Positions 16,526 through 25,361 of a stretch of DNA of 64,000 bases are shown here, in pieces. Source of the stretch: an uncultured Flavobacteriaceae bacterium (GTDB taxonomy: Bacteria > Bacteroidota > Bacteroidia > Flavobacteriales > Flavobacteriaceae); contig CANLWN010000001.1 in assembly GCA_947494825.1 (NCBI GenBank), forward strand, positions 806,001 to 870,000. Reading direction: 5' to 3'. How positions within the stretch are numbered: position 1 is the first letter of the stretch; the number at the start of each line of letters is the position of its first letter. Below the pieces are notes generated by a model, which was not told the origin of the DNA, did not search any database, and was given only the letters and a program-made list of their open reading frames with translations. A program made the translations under genes and the position numbers.

Positions 16526-16541
16526 GTTATGATAAAATAAC
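16526..16541 (-). promoter_or_regulatory. Conserved inverted repeat before 47-residue gene B
   Basis: GTTAT (16526-16530), six bases, ATAAC (16537-16541), again 16 bases long and 11 bases before the small gene's ATG. It corresponds to 15358-15373 in cassette A, with the arms kept and the centre changed. Confidence 0.45.
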
Positions 16542-16584
16542 GCAAGCAAGATGGAAATAGTGATTCTACTCGACCTAAGTCGTA

Positions 16585-17166
16585 TTAATTCGTTAAAACA
16601 ATATTGTTCTTTTCGATTAGCTTTCTAAGATTGATAAGGGCATAGCGCATACGGCCCAAAGCGGTATTTATGCTAACCCCGGTGTTTTCTGAGATTTCCT
16701 TAAAACTCATGTCTTTATAGATACGCATAAAGAGCACTTCTTTCTGATCTCCGGGAAGTTCCTCAATAAGTTCTCTTAGGTCTGTGTCTATTTGGTCCTT
16801 AATAAGTTGTTTTTCCGCATTTAACTTTTCATCGCCTATGATGGAGAAAATGTTAAAATCATCTCCAGCTTCAAATTTGGGTAGGCGTTTGTTCTTTCTG
16901 TAGTGGTCTATAATAAGATTGTGAGCAATTCGCATAACCCAGGGCAAAAACTTTCCTTCATCAATGTAGGATCCTTTCTTAAGGGTACGTATCACCTTTA
17001 TGAAGGTATCCTGGAAGATATCCTCCGTAACATCACGGTCCATTACCTTGGAATATATAAAGCTGGTGATACGTTGGTTGTGTTTGTTAATAAGGGTTTC
17101 CAGAGCTCTTTCGTCTCCGTTCATGTAAGCACTAATCAAAAATGAATCGTCAATTTGTAGTTCCAT
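16585..17166 (-). CDS. ECF-type RNA polymerase sigma factor (copy B)
   Basis: The 193-residue protein has the same architecture as copy A: region 2 with VTEDIFQDTFIKVIRTLKKG and WVMRIAHNLIIDHYRKNKR, and region 4 with ISENTGVSINTALGRMRYA. The region 4 recognition helix is identical in the two copies, so both should read the same or very similar -35 elements. They differ mainly in the N-terminal 35 residues and in the region 2-4 linker. Its promoter is a much better match to consensus than that of copy A, suggesting the two copies differ in regulation. It is transcribed divergently from uvrA, with the promoters back to back at about 17.29-17.40 kb. Confidence 0.9.
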   Translation of the reverse strand: MELQIDDSFLISAYMNGDERALETLINKHNQRITSFIYSKVMDRDVTEDIFQDTFIKVIRTLKKGSYIDEGKFLPWVMRIAHNLIIDHYRKNKRLPKFEAGDDFNIFSIIGDEKLNAEKQLIKDQIDTDLRELIEELPGDQKEVLFMRIYKDMSFKEISENTGVSINTALGRMRYALINLRKLIEKNNIVLTN

Positions 17167-17197
17167 ACCAATTACTTTTTCTGGTTAAAATTAGGGG

Positions 17198-17215
17198 CCT
17201 TTCCAAACAGAAAGG
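17198..17215 (-). promoter_or_regulatory. Leader hairpin of sigma gene B
   Basis: CCTTTC (17198-17203) pairs with GAAAGG (17210-17215) around a six-base loop, starting 31 bases before the ATG. Copy A has a stem of different sequence at the same position, as if base pairing were kept while bases changed. Confidence 0.45.
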
Positions 17216-17287
17216 GCATTAGGGTCAGAATCTAATTTTATAAAAGTAATTGTTCGCGTATAGGCGTATTAACGTTTTGTTATGACT

Positions 17288-17316
17288 CAAATATAGAAAA
17301 AATATAATATTCCCAA
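17288..17316 (-). promoter_or_regulatory. Promoter of sigma cassette B
   Basis: On the minus strand, TTG (17316-17314), 18 bases, then TATATTTG (17295-17288). Both elements and their spacing fit the Bacteroidota primary promoter. This is the best promoter match in the window. Confidence 0.6.
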
Positions 17317-17388
17317 CAAAAATTTATGGTATCATACTTTTTTTGGGCTTTGGACAAAGGGATGCTGGCTATTGAAATGCGCTTATTG

Positions 17389-17396
17389 TATCTTTG
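17389..17396 (+). promoter_or_regulatory. Putative -7 box TATCTTTG for uvrA
   Basis: An exact TAnnTTTG match 18 bases before the uvrA ATG at 17415. The closest TTG (17372-17374) is 14 bases upstream, shorter than usual. Confidence 0.4.
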
Positions 17397-17414
17397 CACT
17401 TTTTATATACGAGC

Positions 17415-20192
17415 ATGACCCTGATCAAGGACGTAAATCCCAAAGAAAATATTATCATCAAGGGGGCCAAATTACACAATCTTAAGAATATAGATGTTGT
17501 AATTCCCCGAAATAAATTGGTGGTGATCACCGGATTATCCGGTTCTGGCAAATCCAGTTTGGCTTTTGACACCTTGTATGCGGAAGGACAAAGGCGTTAT
17601 GTGGAAAGCCTCTCTTCCTATGCCAGGCAATTCCTGGGAAAGCTCCACAAGCCCAAGGTAGATTATATTAAGGGCATTGCACCGGCCATAGCCATAGAAC
17701 AAAAAGTGAATTCTACCAACCCCAGATCTACCGTAGGGACCACAACCGAGATCTATGACTATTTAAAACTGTTGTATGCCCGCATCGGGAAGACTATTTC
17801 CCCAGTATCCGGCAAGGAGGTGAAAAAACATACCGTCACCGATGTCATGGGTCATATCGATACATTTGAACCCGGCACCAAGCTCTTGCTGCTCGCACCC
17901 ATTACCATAAAGGAAGACCGTGACCCCCTTAAGACACTCGAAATGTTTGCCAAGCAGGGCTATGCCAGAATAAAATATAAAGGGGAAGTGCTTCGGATTA
18001 CGGATAGTATTAAAACGATTGAACGAAAATTTGACCTCGTACTGGATCGGATCATCACCAAAGAGGATGAAGATTTCCGGAATAGGTTGGCCAACGCCAT
18101 AGACACAGCTTTTTTTGAAGGAAAGGGCGAGTGTATCATTGAAGAGCTTGCCACCGGGAAACAAAAAGGCTTCAGCAACAAATTCGAGTTGGATGGTATG
18201 AAGTTCCTGGAGCCCAACGTGCACCTGTTCAGCTTTAACAACCCCTATGGCGCCTGCCCCAAGTGCGAGGGATACGGTGATGTCATTGGAATAGATGAAG
18301 ATCTTGTTATACCCAATACTTCCTTATCTGTATATGACAATGCCATATTTCCATGGAGGGGCGAAAGCATGGGCTGGTACCGTGACCAATTGGTAAATGC
18401 CGCCTATAAATTTGATTTTCCCATACACAAACCCTGGTTTGAACTTAGTGAGGAACAAAAACAGCTGGCTTGGGAGGGCAACGAATATTTCACCGGAATA
18501 ACGGCCTTTTTCCAAACTTTGGAAGAAAAGAGTTATAAAATCCAAAACCGTGTGATGCTTTCTCGCTATCGGGGAAAAACAAAATGCAATCTGTGCAAGG
18601 GTAAACGATTGCGACAGGAAACCGACTATGTGAAGGTAGGGGGAAAATCCATTTCCGACCTCGTTGAACTGCCCATTGCCAAATTGGAGGCTTTCTTTGG
18701 TGAAATTACTCTTGGAAAGCACGATTCCGAAATTGCCAAGCGATTGTTGAAGGAAATTAACAGCCGCTTGGGCTTTTTAAGCAAGGTAGGCCTAAGCTAC
18801 CTCACCTTGAACCGAAAATCGAACACGCTCTCCGGCGGGGAAAGCCAGCGTATTAATCTGGCCACCTCGCTGGGCAGTAGTTTAGTGGGCTCCATGTACA
18901 TTTTGGATGAGCCCAGCATAGGACTGCACCCCAAGGACACCGAAAACCTGATCGGCGTCCTGAAGTCGCTCCGCGACCTCGGCAACACCGTTATCGTGGT
19001 GGAACACGACGAGGACATCATGAAAGCCGCCGACGAGGTCATCGATATTGGCCCCGAGGCGGGCACCCATGGCGGGGAAGTAGTGGCTTGTGGACCCATG
19101 AGCGAAATACTTAAGTCCACATCGCTCACCGCCGGTTATCTCAACGGCTCCAAGGCCATAAACGTGCCCCAGCAACGCCGTGCCTTTAAAAACCATATTA
19201 AAATTGTCGGGGCCCGGGAGAACAATCTCAAAAATATAGATGTAACCTTTCCACTGAACGTATTAACAGTAATAACGGGGGTTTCGGGAAGCGGAAAAAG
19301 TACCTTGGTAAAAAAATTGTTGTATCCAGTCTTGCTCAAGAAAGTAGGCGGATATGGTGAAAAGGCCGGCCAGTTCACCCAGGTAGAAGGAAAATATCAA
19401 TCCATTAAACATGTGGAGTTTGTGGACCAAAACCCCATTGGCCGATCCTCCCGCTCCAATCCGGTAACCTATATCAAGGCCTATGATGACATTCGGGCCT
19501 TGTTCTCCTCACAAAAACTAAGCAAACTAAGGGGTTACCAGGCCAAGCACTTCTCCTTTAACGTGGACGGGGGCCGATGTGAAAAATGCAAGGGAGAGGG
19601 CGAAATTACCGTGGAGATGCAGTTTATGGCCGATGTGCACTTGGAGTGCGACGTTTGCCAGGGCAAACGCTTCAAAAAAGAAGTACTCGAAGTTAAATTT
19701 GAGGGCGCCAGTATTGATGATGTCCTGAATATGACCATCGATGACGCTATTGACTTTTTTCAAAAGCACCAACAGACCAGAATTGTCACCAAATTAAAGC
19801 CTTTACAAGACGTAGGCCTAGGGTATGTAACATTGGGGCAGTCCTCCTCTACCCTCTCTGGCGGAGAGGCCCAACGGATTAAATTGGCCTCCTTTTTGGT
19901 CAAGGGCAACAGCAAGGAAAAAGCACTGTTCATTTTTGATGAACCCACAACGGGGCTACACTTCCATGATATAAAAAAGCTACTGAAATCCTTTGATGCC
20001 CTCATTGATCGCGGGCATTCAATCGTGGTCATAGAACACAATATAGACCTGATCAAATGCGCCGACTACATTATTGACCTGGGCCCTGAAGGGGGCGAAA
20101 ACGGAGGGCAATTAATGATCCAGGGGACGCCCGAGCAAATTGCAAAGGATACGGCTTCCCATACGGCCCATTACTTAAGGGAAAAGCTGTAA
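17415..20192 (+). CDS. uvrA: UvrABC excinuclease subunit A
   Basis: The 925-residue protein has two ABC ATPase halves. The first has Walker [10 protein letters not shown] near residue 38 and LSGGESQR; the second has GVSGSGKST and [12 protein letters not shown], each with a Walker B ([20 protein letters not shown]). Zinc-finger cysteines appear as [24 protein letters not shown] and CDVCQGKR. UvrA recognises bulky lesions with UvrB in nucleotide excision repair. I use ATG 17415; the in-frame ATG at 17394 overlaps the TATCTTTG promoter box and is unlikely. The length is slightly below E. coli UvrA (940), with all domains present. Bacteroidota often carry more than one uvrA, so this could be the main or a second copy. 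Confidence 0.95.
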   Translation: MTLIKDVNPKENIIIKGAKLHNLKNIDVVIPRNKLVVITGLSGSGKSSLAFDTLYAEGQRRYVESLSSYARQFLGKLHKPKVDYIKGIAPAIAIEQKVNSTNPRSTVGTTTEIYDYLKLLYARIGKTISPVSGKEVKKHTVTDVMGHIDTFEPGTKLLLLAPITIKEDRDPLKTLEMFAKQGYARIKYKGEVLRITDSIKTIERKFDLVLDRIITKEDEDFRNRLANAIDTAFFEGKGECIIEELATGKQKGFSNKFELDGMKFLEPNVHLFSFNNPYGACPKCEGYGDVIGIDEDLVIPNTSLSVYDNAIFPWRGESMGWYRDQLVNAAYKFDFPIHKPWFELSEEQKQLAWEGNEYFTGITAFFQTLEEKSYKIQNRVMLSRYRGKTKCNLCKGKRLRQETDYVKVGGKSISDLVELPIAKLEAFFGEITLGKHDSEIAKRLLKEINSRLGFLSKVGLSYLTLNRKSNTLSGGESQRINLATSLGSSLVGSMYILDEPSIGLHPKDTENLIGVLKSLRDLGNTVIVVEHDEDIMKAADEVIDIGPEAGTHGGEVVACGPMSEILKSTSLTAGYLNGSKAINVPQQRRAFKNHIKIVGARENNLKNIDVTFPLNVLTVITGVSGSGKSTLVKKLLYPVLLKKVGGYGEKAGQFTQVEGKYQSIKHVEFVDQNPIGRSSRSNPVTYIKAYDDIRALFSSQKLSKLRGYQAKHFSFNVDGGRCEKCKGEGEITVEMQFMADVHLECDVCQGKRFKKEVLEVKFEGASIDDVLNMTIDDAIDFFQKHQQTRIVTKLKPLQDVGLGYVTLGQSSSTLSGGEAQRIKLASFLVKGNSKEKALFIFDEPTTGLHFHDIKKLLKSFDALIDRGHSIVVIEHNIDLIKCADYIIDLGPEGGENGGQLMIQGTPEQIAKDTASHTAHYLREKL

Positions 20193-20287
20193 GCCTCCCT
20201 GTCCCCATTTGTGCTTCTTCACTTTTAAAAAAATAATTCAGCTTTAACAATCTGTTAATCAGTTATTTAATGGTTTACTAAAATTTG

Positions 20288-20302
20288 TGGCACGCTGTTT
20301 GG
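20288..20302 (+). promoter_or_regulatory. Sigma-54-like promoter element
   Basis: TGGCAC (20288-20293), five bases, then TTGG (20299-20302). This matches the -24/-12 pattern TGGCAC-N5-TTGC except for the last base. It lies 54 bases before the ATG of the arginine-rich exported protein. Flavobacteria commonly encode RpoN; no activator gene is seen nearby. Confidence 0.4.
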
Positions 20303-20355
20303 TATGTACTAAGCGAATGTAAATAGTTGCATTCGGAAACTTAAAACCTTATGGT

Positions 20356-21603
20356 ATGAGAAATTTAGTACTCCTTTTTACAGCTTTGATCTTAGGTACC
20401 ACCGGTACCATGGCTGTTACCGCCGAAAATAAGGTTGCACCACGCAATGCTTATGATTACAACAACTCTTTCATCTTTGTTGAAAATGGCATTACGTTTT
20501 CAGTATATCCGGATGGCGAGTTTGATTTTTACATTGACAACCGCGTAAATTTTGGCGCAAGCCTTAATTTTAGACGTGCCAATATCACCTTTAACTCTGG
20601 CTACAATTATGACGCCTACGTACAGTACGACGATTACGGTGCGGTGATTCAGGTAGAGAACGTACCGATCTATTATGACCATTACGGACGTGTTACCCAA
20701 ATAGGCAACGTGGATGTTTGGTATAGAAATGGCCGGGTACGAAGGGTAGGTGGATTGCATGTGTACTACAACAACAGGGGATATTACAGTCACCATGCAG
20801 GTTTTATCAATATCTACAACAGGCATTATGTATACAGGCCTTATTACAGGTATTTTGCCCGACCTGCCTTAAATTTCTGTTTGGTCTACAACAGGCCCTA
20901 CAGAAGGTACTATAGCCCTGTACGCTATACCTACTACAGGCCCTATAGATATAATACCCGAAGGGCTTACGCTAGGGTGGGACACCGATATGACTATGGT
21001 AAAAACTACCATAGAAGGTCCAAGATCTATAGAAACGACCGACGGGTAGCCGTACGTGACAATGGGTATAGAAGCTCCAGGACCGTAGGAAGACGAGGTG
21101 ATGTGGGAAGGAACGACAGGAACATTTCCAGAAGGTCCGAAAGCGTTCGCAGTAACCGAAGTGTTGATCGTGGTAACAGAACCTTTGATCGGGGAACCGT
21201 TAAGCGATCGTCGGACCGAGGCACTACCGTTCGAAGAAACAGTACGGTAAAGCGGAACGACAGAACTATCCGAAGGGGAGATGCCAGGCCTACCACCAGG
21301 TCCAATGCCAACAGAACGGTGACCAGGCGCGAGGTAAAGACCACCCCAAGGAGCAAAACGGTGACGAGAAGTACCACTACCTATAGGAAGCCCCAAAAAA
21401 GGTCTAGCTCCAATAGGTCTGTTAAAAGTAGTACTACAAGAACGCAAAGAACAGTGGCGACGCGTTCCAATGGGAGAAGCAACAAGGGATCCAAAGTGGC
21501 CCAAAGAAGCAACTCCGATAGAAAGATAAATAAAGCGTCTTCTAGAAGTAGCAGAAGCTCAAACAGTAGAAGCACAAGGAGCAGTAGCTCAAGAAGGCAA
21601 TAA
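20356..21603 (+). CDS. Exported, extremely basic Arg/Ser-rich protein
   Basis: The 415-residue protein has a signal peptide (residues 1-20, ending TMAVTA). A tyrosine- and glycine-rich region (about 30-215) has repeated strand-turn patterns such as VPIYYDHYGRVTQIGNV and GGLHVYYNNRGYY. The last 200 residues are almost entirely R, S, T, N, K and G with no predicted fold (RSSRSSNSRSTRSSSSRRQ at the end). The net charge is extremely positive. The N-terminal half resembles short exported flavobacterial proteins of unknown function. The tail could bind lipopolysaccharide, nucleic acid or acidic polysaccharide; that is inference. It is preceded by a sigma-54-like element and followed by a strong terminator, so it forms a single-gene unit. 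Confidence 0.75.
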   Translation: MRNLVLLFTALILGTTGTMAVTAENKVAPRNAYDYNNSFIFVENGITFSVYPDGEFDFYIDNRVNFGASLNFRRANITFNSGYNYDAYVQYDDYGAVIQVENVPIYYDHYGRVTQIGNVDVWYRNGRVRRVGGLHVYYNNRGYYSHHAGFINIYNRHYVYRPYYRYFARPALNFCLVYNRPYRRYYSPVRYTYYRPYRYNTRRAYARVGHRYDYGKNYHRRSKIYRNDRRVAVRDNGYRSSRTVGRRGDVGRNDRNISRRSESVRSNRSVDRGNRTFDRGTVKRSSDRGTTVRRNSTVKRNDRTIRRGDARPTTRSNANRTVTRREVKTTPRSKTVTRSTTTYRKPQKRSSSNRSVKSSTTRTQRTVATRSNGRSNKGSKVAQRSNSDRKINKASSRSSRSSNSRSTRSSSSRRQ

Positions 21604-21632
21604 GAAATAGTTTTTAGGTTGGTTAGTTGTTT

Positions 21633-21670
21633 AGCCCCGTAGCGAATTCGTTCCTGCGGGGCTTTTTTTA
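21633..21670 (+). terminator. Rho-independent terminator
   Basis: AGCCCCG (21633-21639) pairs with CGGGGCT (21657-21663), followed by seven T. It ends the arginine-rich gene. The stem is symmetrical enough to act from the minus strand as well, but the A-run needed there is missing. Confidence 0.8.
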
Positions 21671-21687
21671 TCCGGACGGAAGCCTAC

Positions 21688-22614
21688 TTAGGGTTCTATA
21701 GGAATATACAGGTCTACGATAAATTTGTTTTCGGGGTGTTCCCTATAGTCGTTATGGTAAATTTCAAATGGGTTTTGTGCCGCCTTCCTGTACCCCTCTT
21801 CGTTCATCCAAACAAAAAGACTGCTCCAGGCCTGCTCAAAGGAATGTGGAAGTATTTCAAAACGACCCACGATAAACTTTCCCTTTTCAATTTGGGCCGG
21901 TCCAATTTCCCCCTCGGCACCCATGGGTTCATCCAATAGGATGCAGGCGCTCATCCGCACTTTCTCGGCTGCGGTGACCTTGAAACTATCATGAAATACA
22001 CGGGCCAGTTTAGCTTCCGGATTTTGTAACAATCCCTTGGGCTTTGCCCACTTGACAAGTCGTTCAAAAGTATTTTCCAAGCCTTGCTCCCCGATATGGG
22101 TAATACAGGCCAAATGCTGTAGCGGGCGTTCCACAATCTTAATCTTTGCATTCATTTTAATCCATTTTTTATGATTATCAATATTGCAAAGGTATTTTTC
22201 AAAAGCTACTTTTTCTTGACCGTTCTTGCTATCCGCTATACAAATCTTGCTAAACTTTCCAGGGCTTAGTTTTCTAAATTCCGTCGGACTAAGGCCATAG
22301 AATTTTTTAAAGGCCCTGCTAAAGGAAGAGGGACTGTTAAAGCCATATTGCATGGAGAGCGTAGCAAGGCTTACCCCCTTTTGTGTAATCAGCACCGTAG
22401 CAACTTTTTCGATTCGCCTCCGTATAATGTAGGCATTTAAAGGTTCGCCAATTACCGCCTTGAATATCCGGTGAAAATGGAAGGGCGAATAGTACGCAAT
22501 TTTGGCAACCCTTTCGAGCGATAGGTCCGAATCGAGATGTGCATCGATAAATGCGAGTGCCCTGGTGATACGGCCAAAATAATTTTCCTCCAATTTGTTT
22601 TTTGAATCCCCCAT
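21688..22614 (-). CDS. AraC-family regulator with GyrI-like ligand domain
   Basis: The 308-residue protein has an N-terminal AraC/XylS DNA-binding domain with two helix-turn-helix motifs (SLERVAKIAYYSPFHFHRIF and GVSLATLSMQYGFNSPSSFSRAF, closing with GLSPTEFRKL). From about residue 150 a GyrI/SOUL-like small-molecule-binding domain follows, beginning IKIVERPLQHLACITHIGE and ending in FIVDLYIPIEP. This is the Rob/BmrR-like order seen in multidrug-sensing regulators. It lies 21 bases downstream of the flippase gene on the same strand and may be read through from that operon. No efflux gene is adjacent, so its targets are not evident. Confidence 0.9.
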   Translation of the reverse strand: MGDSKNKLEENYFGRITRALAFIDAHLDSDLSLERVAKIAYYSPFHFHRIFKAVIGEPLNAYIIRRRIEKVATVLITQKGVSLATLSMQYGFNSPSSFSRAFKKFYGLSPTEFRKLSPGKFSKICIADSKNGQEKVAFEKYLCNIDNHKKWIKMNAKIKIVERPLQHLACITHIGEQGLENTFERLVKWAKPKGLLQNPEAKLARVFHDSFKVTAAEKVRMSACILLDEPMGAEGEIGPAQIEKGKFIVGRFEILPHSFEQAWSSLFVWMNEEGYRKAAQNPFEIYHNDYREHPENKFIVDLYIPIEP

Positions 22615-22635
22615 CCTATCGCGTCAATACCAACA

Positions 22636-24090
22636 TTATTTCCCCAGAAATTTAGAAACCACCCCGTCCACATCCTCCGATATCCTAAATCGATATAACA
22701 ACGCCACGTAAATGAGTCCCATGAGCAAACACTTTACCGCGATATTGAGCAAGGGATGGAGCGAAAGTGGAAGCCAATAAAACGGAAGACCTACCAGCAG
22801 CAATAGGGCCAGCACCTTAAGGGTGGCCCAGGTAAAGGGCTGTATATTGAATTTCATTTTTACGTACACCAATTTTATGAGGTTATAGGTGGCAATGGCC
22901 ATAAAGGTCGCCATGGCAGCCCCTTCCATACCGTAGAGGGGAATAAGCCACAAATTGAGCAGGATGGTAAGCGCGGCCAAAAAAATGCCCATGACCAAGA
23001 CCGCGCGATAATGGTCAGAATTAAAGAGAATGGAGTTGTTATTGCCCAACAGCGCATCGAACACTTTGGCCAGCCCAATCAGCAATACTACCAAAAATCC
23101 ACCGCGGTACGCTTCGGGAACAAAGCTGTACAGGTCGTGCAAGTTCACCAGGATCAACAGAAACAACAATCCAGAAATGATAAACAGGGTAAGCGAACTT
23201 TTTTGATACAATTGTTTTAAGGCCGTGTCCTTCCCTTCGTTAAGGAGTTGCGCTGTTATTGGGTATGTGATTTGGTGCATGGCCCTAGATGGTACGGCGA
23301 TTACGGTAGCGATATAAATGGCCACACTGTAATAGGCCACATTTTCGATGCGGATAAATTGATTGATCATAAACCGGTCTACTTCCAACAAGACCACTGC
23401 GGTAGACCCGCCCAGAATGATCAAGGTGCTGTAATTCAATATGGGTCTTATAGTCTTGGGAAAAGCAAATTGCAATCGTATCGGTTGAAGTCTGTGGGCA
23501 TACCATTTCATCAAAAGGGTACGCAGCAAGTAAAGGCCTACCAGGGCTTTTAAAAAAACACCGACCGAGATAACCTCAAAATAGACCAGTACTAACAGGA
23601 CCATGACCCCCAGGCGAACAAAGATTTCCTTCAAAAAATTGCCGAAAACAGATTTCATCTGAACCTTGGCCCAAGCGTAGAAAACTTCAAAATAGGCCAT
23701 CGCCATCCCTATGAGGAAGATGTACCACACATAGTCTTCCACAATGGGATTTCTATGGGCCAAAAAACCGGCGATCAGGTCGTGTGCCAAATAGCTGATC
23801 ACCGCTATCGGAATCAGCAGGGCCAGGGGCAGCAAGAGCATCAACGTTAGAAAGCCCTCCGTGTCCTTGTTGGTTATAAAACTACTGTAGTATTTTACCA
23901 GGGTATTGGGCACCCCAAAGGCCAGTAAGGGCATTAGGATGGCCGAGGTAGATAGGATAACACCCACTAGGCCGTAATATTCATCGGTCAGGAAACGGGT
24001 ATAGAGAAAAAGCGTATTTACCGCCCCTATGCCAAACCCCAGGTAGGTGGTGAGGGTATTGTTTAAGGATTGTTTTAAAACTATGCCCAT
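22636..24090 (-). CDS. Polysaccharide flippase (Wzx/MATE-like)
   Basis: The 484-residue polytopic protein has about 14 hydrophobic segments. Its N-terminus (LKQSLNNTLTTYLGFGIGAVNTLFLYTRFL) is typical of the polysaccharide_synt family. These proteins flip lipid-linked oligosaccharides across the inner membrane. It overlaps the GT4 gene by ten bases, so the two are coupled. The flippase, GT4, YfhO and DUF4834 genes run in one direction from 28081 to 22636. This suggests an envelope-glycan role, although a complete O-antigen or capsule cluster is not present. Confidence 0.85.
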   Translation of the reverse strand: MGIVLKQSLNNTLTTYLGFGIGAVNTLFLYTRFLTDEYYGLVGVILSTSAILMPLLAFGVPNTLVKYYSSFITNKDTEGFLTLMLLLPLALLIPIAVISYLAHDLIAGFLAHRNPIVEDYVWYIFLIGMAMAYFEVFYAWAKVQMKSVFGNFLKEIFVRLGVMVLLVLVYFEVISVGVFLKALVGLYLLRTLLMKWYAHRLQPIRLQFAFPKTIRPILNYSTLIILGGSTAVVLLEVDRFMINQFIRIENVAYYSVAIYIATVIAVPSRAMHQITYPITAQLLNEGKDTALKQLYQKSSLTLFIISGLLFLLILVNLHDLYSFVPEAYRGGFLVVLLIGLAKVFDALLGNNNSILFNSDHYRAVLVMGIFLAALTILLNLWLIPLYGMEGAAMATFMAIATYNLIKLVYVKMKFNIQPFTWATLKVLALLLLVGLPFYWLPLSLHPLLNIAVKCLLMGLIYVALLYRFRISEDVDGVVSKFLGK

Positions 24091-25361
24091 AGAAGCTCCG
24101 TCGCTAATTTTTTGGTAAGTTCCCTTCTACTGTACGCCTCGATTCCTTTGGAGGATACTTCCAACCCATTCTGGCGGTACCGTTGAAACCATTTCAAAAG
24201 TAAACTTTTCAGATCGGAATCCGCCCTATAGCCAAAGGTAGCTCCTGCATTGGTCTGACCGATAATATCACCGACTTCCCAGTCCTTTGGTCCCAAGCCC
24301 AAAATGGGTCGCTTGGCGGCCATATACTCGAACAGCTTTCCAGGGATGATGCCCTTGGTCTCCCCGGTATCTATTTCCACCAGCAGCAACACTTGGGACC
24401 CTTGCTGGTATGCCAGCGCTTCCTGATGGCTCACATAACCAATGACGGAAGTACAACCTTCCAGGCCCGCATCCCGGATACTCTCCAAAACATCGTCACT
24501 GACTACCCCGATCAGCTGAAGTTGCAGTGCACTCTTAAACTCTGGGTGCTCCGCAGCCAATTCTGCCAGGGCCTTCCAGAGGTTCTTGGGGTTCCTACCA
24601 CTCAGCAGGGAGCCAATATGGGAAATGGTAAACCTGGTATCCAGTGCTGTTTCTTGCGAAATGTCCCCATCATACCCATTGGTAATCACCGTGATGGGTA
24701 CCTTGGTCAAGGCCTCGAATTCTTTTTTGGTGGTGCCGCTGGTGACCACAATAGCATCTGCATCGTTCAAAACAGTATGTTCCAACTGCTTATGCCTTCG
24801 TTGGGAAGCTTTGGTGAGCTTCAACTTTTTGTGGTAGCCTATGGAAGTCCAGGGATCTCTAAAATCGGCCACCCAACGCAGATCCAATTGCTGGCGAAGC
24901 CCTAGCCCGATCAAATGCACACTATGCGGAGGGCCTGTAGTAACCATAGTCTTGATATTTTCTTTCTGGAGCAGCTCCGCCAGAAAACGTACGGAAGGCT
25001 TTACCCAAAATTTACGGGCATCGGGAATAAAGAAATTACCCCGTATCCACAAAAGCAAGCCTTCTGTGAGGGACTGGTTTTCCGATCTGATTATTCCTGA
25101 ACTGATGCGCTTGGTCTTTTTTCCAAAAAGACTGCCCGCCCATCGATAGGGCTCAGCGATGGGTTGCTTATACACCTTTACGTCTGCTGGTATATCCTTT
25201 AGGAAAGAGGGATCGGTGATGGGATAATCCGGATTTTCCGGCACGTAAACTATAGGTTCTACATTGAAGTCCCTAAGGTATTTTACAAACTTCAGCCACC
25301 GCTGAACCCCCGGACCTCCAGCAGGAGGCCAATAGTAGGTAATGATGAGTACTTTTTGCAT
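24081..25361 (-). CDS. Glycosyltransferase, GT4-like
   Basis: The 426-residue protein starts VLIITYYWPPAGGPGVQRWLKFVKYL, the family signature of the first GT-B domain. The second half has ITNGYDGD, FTISHIGSLLSGRNPKNLW and the acidic E-x7-E type region GIIPGKLFEYMAAKRPILG, which binds the nucleotide sugar. The start codon overlaps the upstream YfhO stop by one base and the end overlaps the flippase start. It therefore lies in the middle of a translationally coupled trio. The sugar specificity is not readable. Confidence 0.85.
   Translation of the reverse strand: MQKVLIITYYWPPAGGPGVQRWLKFVKYLRDFNVEPIVYVPENPDYPITDPSFLKDIPADVKVYKQPIAEPYRWAGSLFGKKTKRISSGIIRSENQSLTEGLLLWIRGNFFIPDARKFWVKPSVRFLAELLQKENIKTMVTTGPPHSVHLIGLGLRQQLDLRWVADFRDPWTSIGYHKKLKLTKASQRRHKQLEHTVLNDADAIVVTSGTTKKEFEALTKVPITVITNGYDGDISQETALDTRFTISHIGSLLSGRNPKNLWKALAELAAEHPEFKSALQLQLIGVVSDDVLESIRDAGLEGCTSVIGYVSHQEALAYQQGSQVLLLVEIDTGETKGIIPGKLFEYMAAKRPILGLGPKDWEVGDIIGQTNAGATFGYRADSDLKSLLLKWFQRYRQNGLEVSSKGIEAYSRRELTKKLATELLWA

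Noticed and set aside
20869..21504. 211-residue minus-strand frame inside the Arg-rich gene
   Set aside because: It is the antisense of low-complexity Arg/Ser codons, lacks a credible start region and shows no family features.
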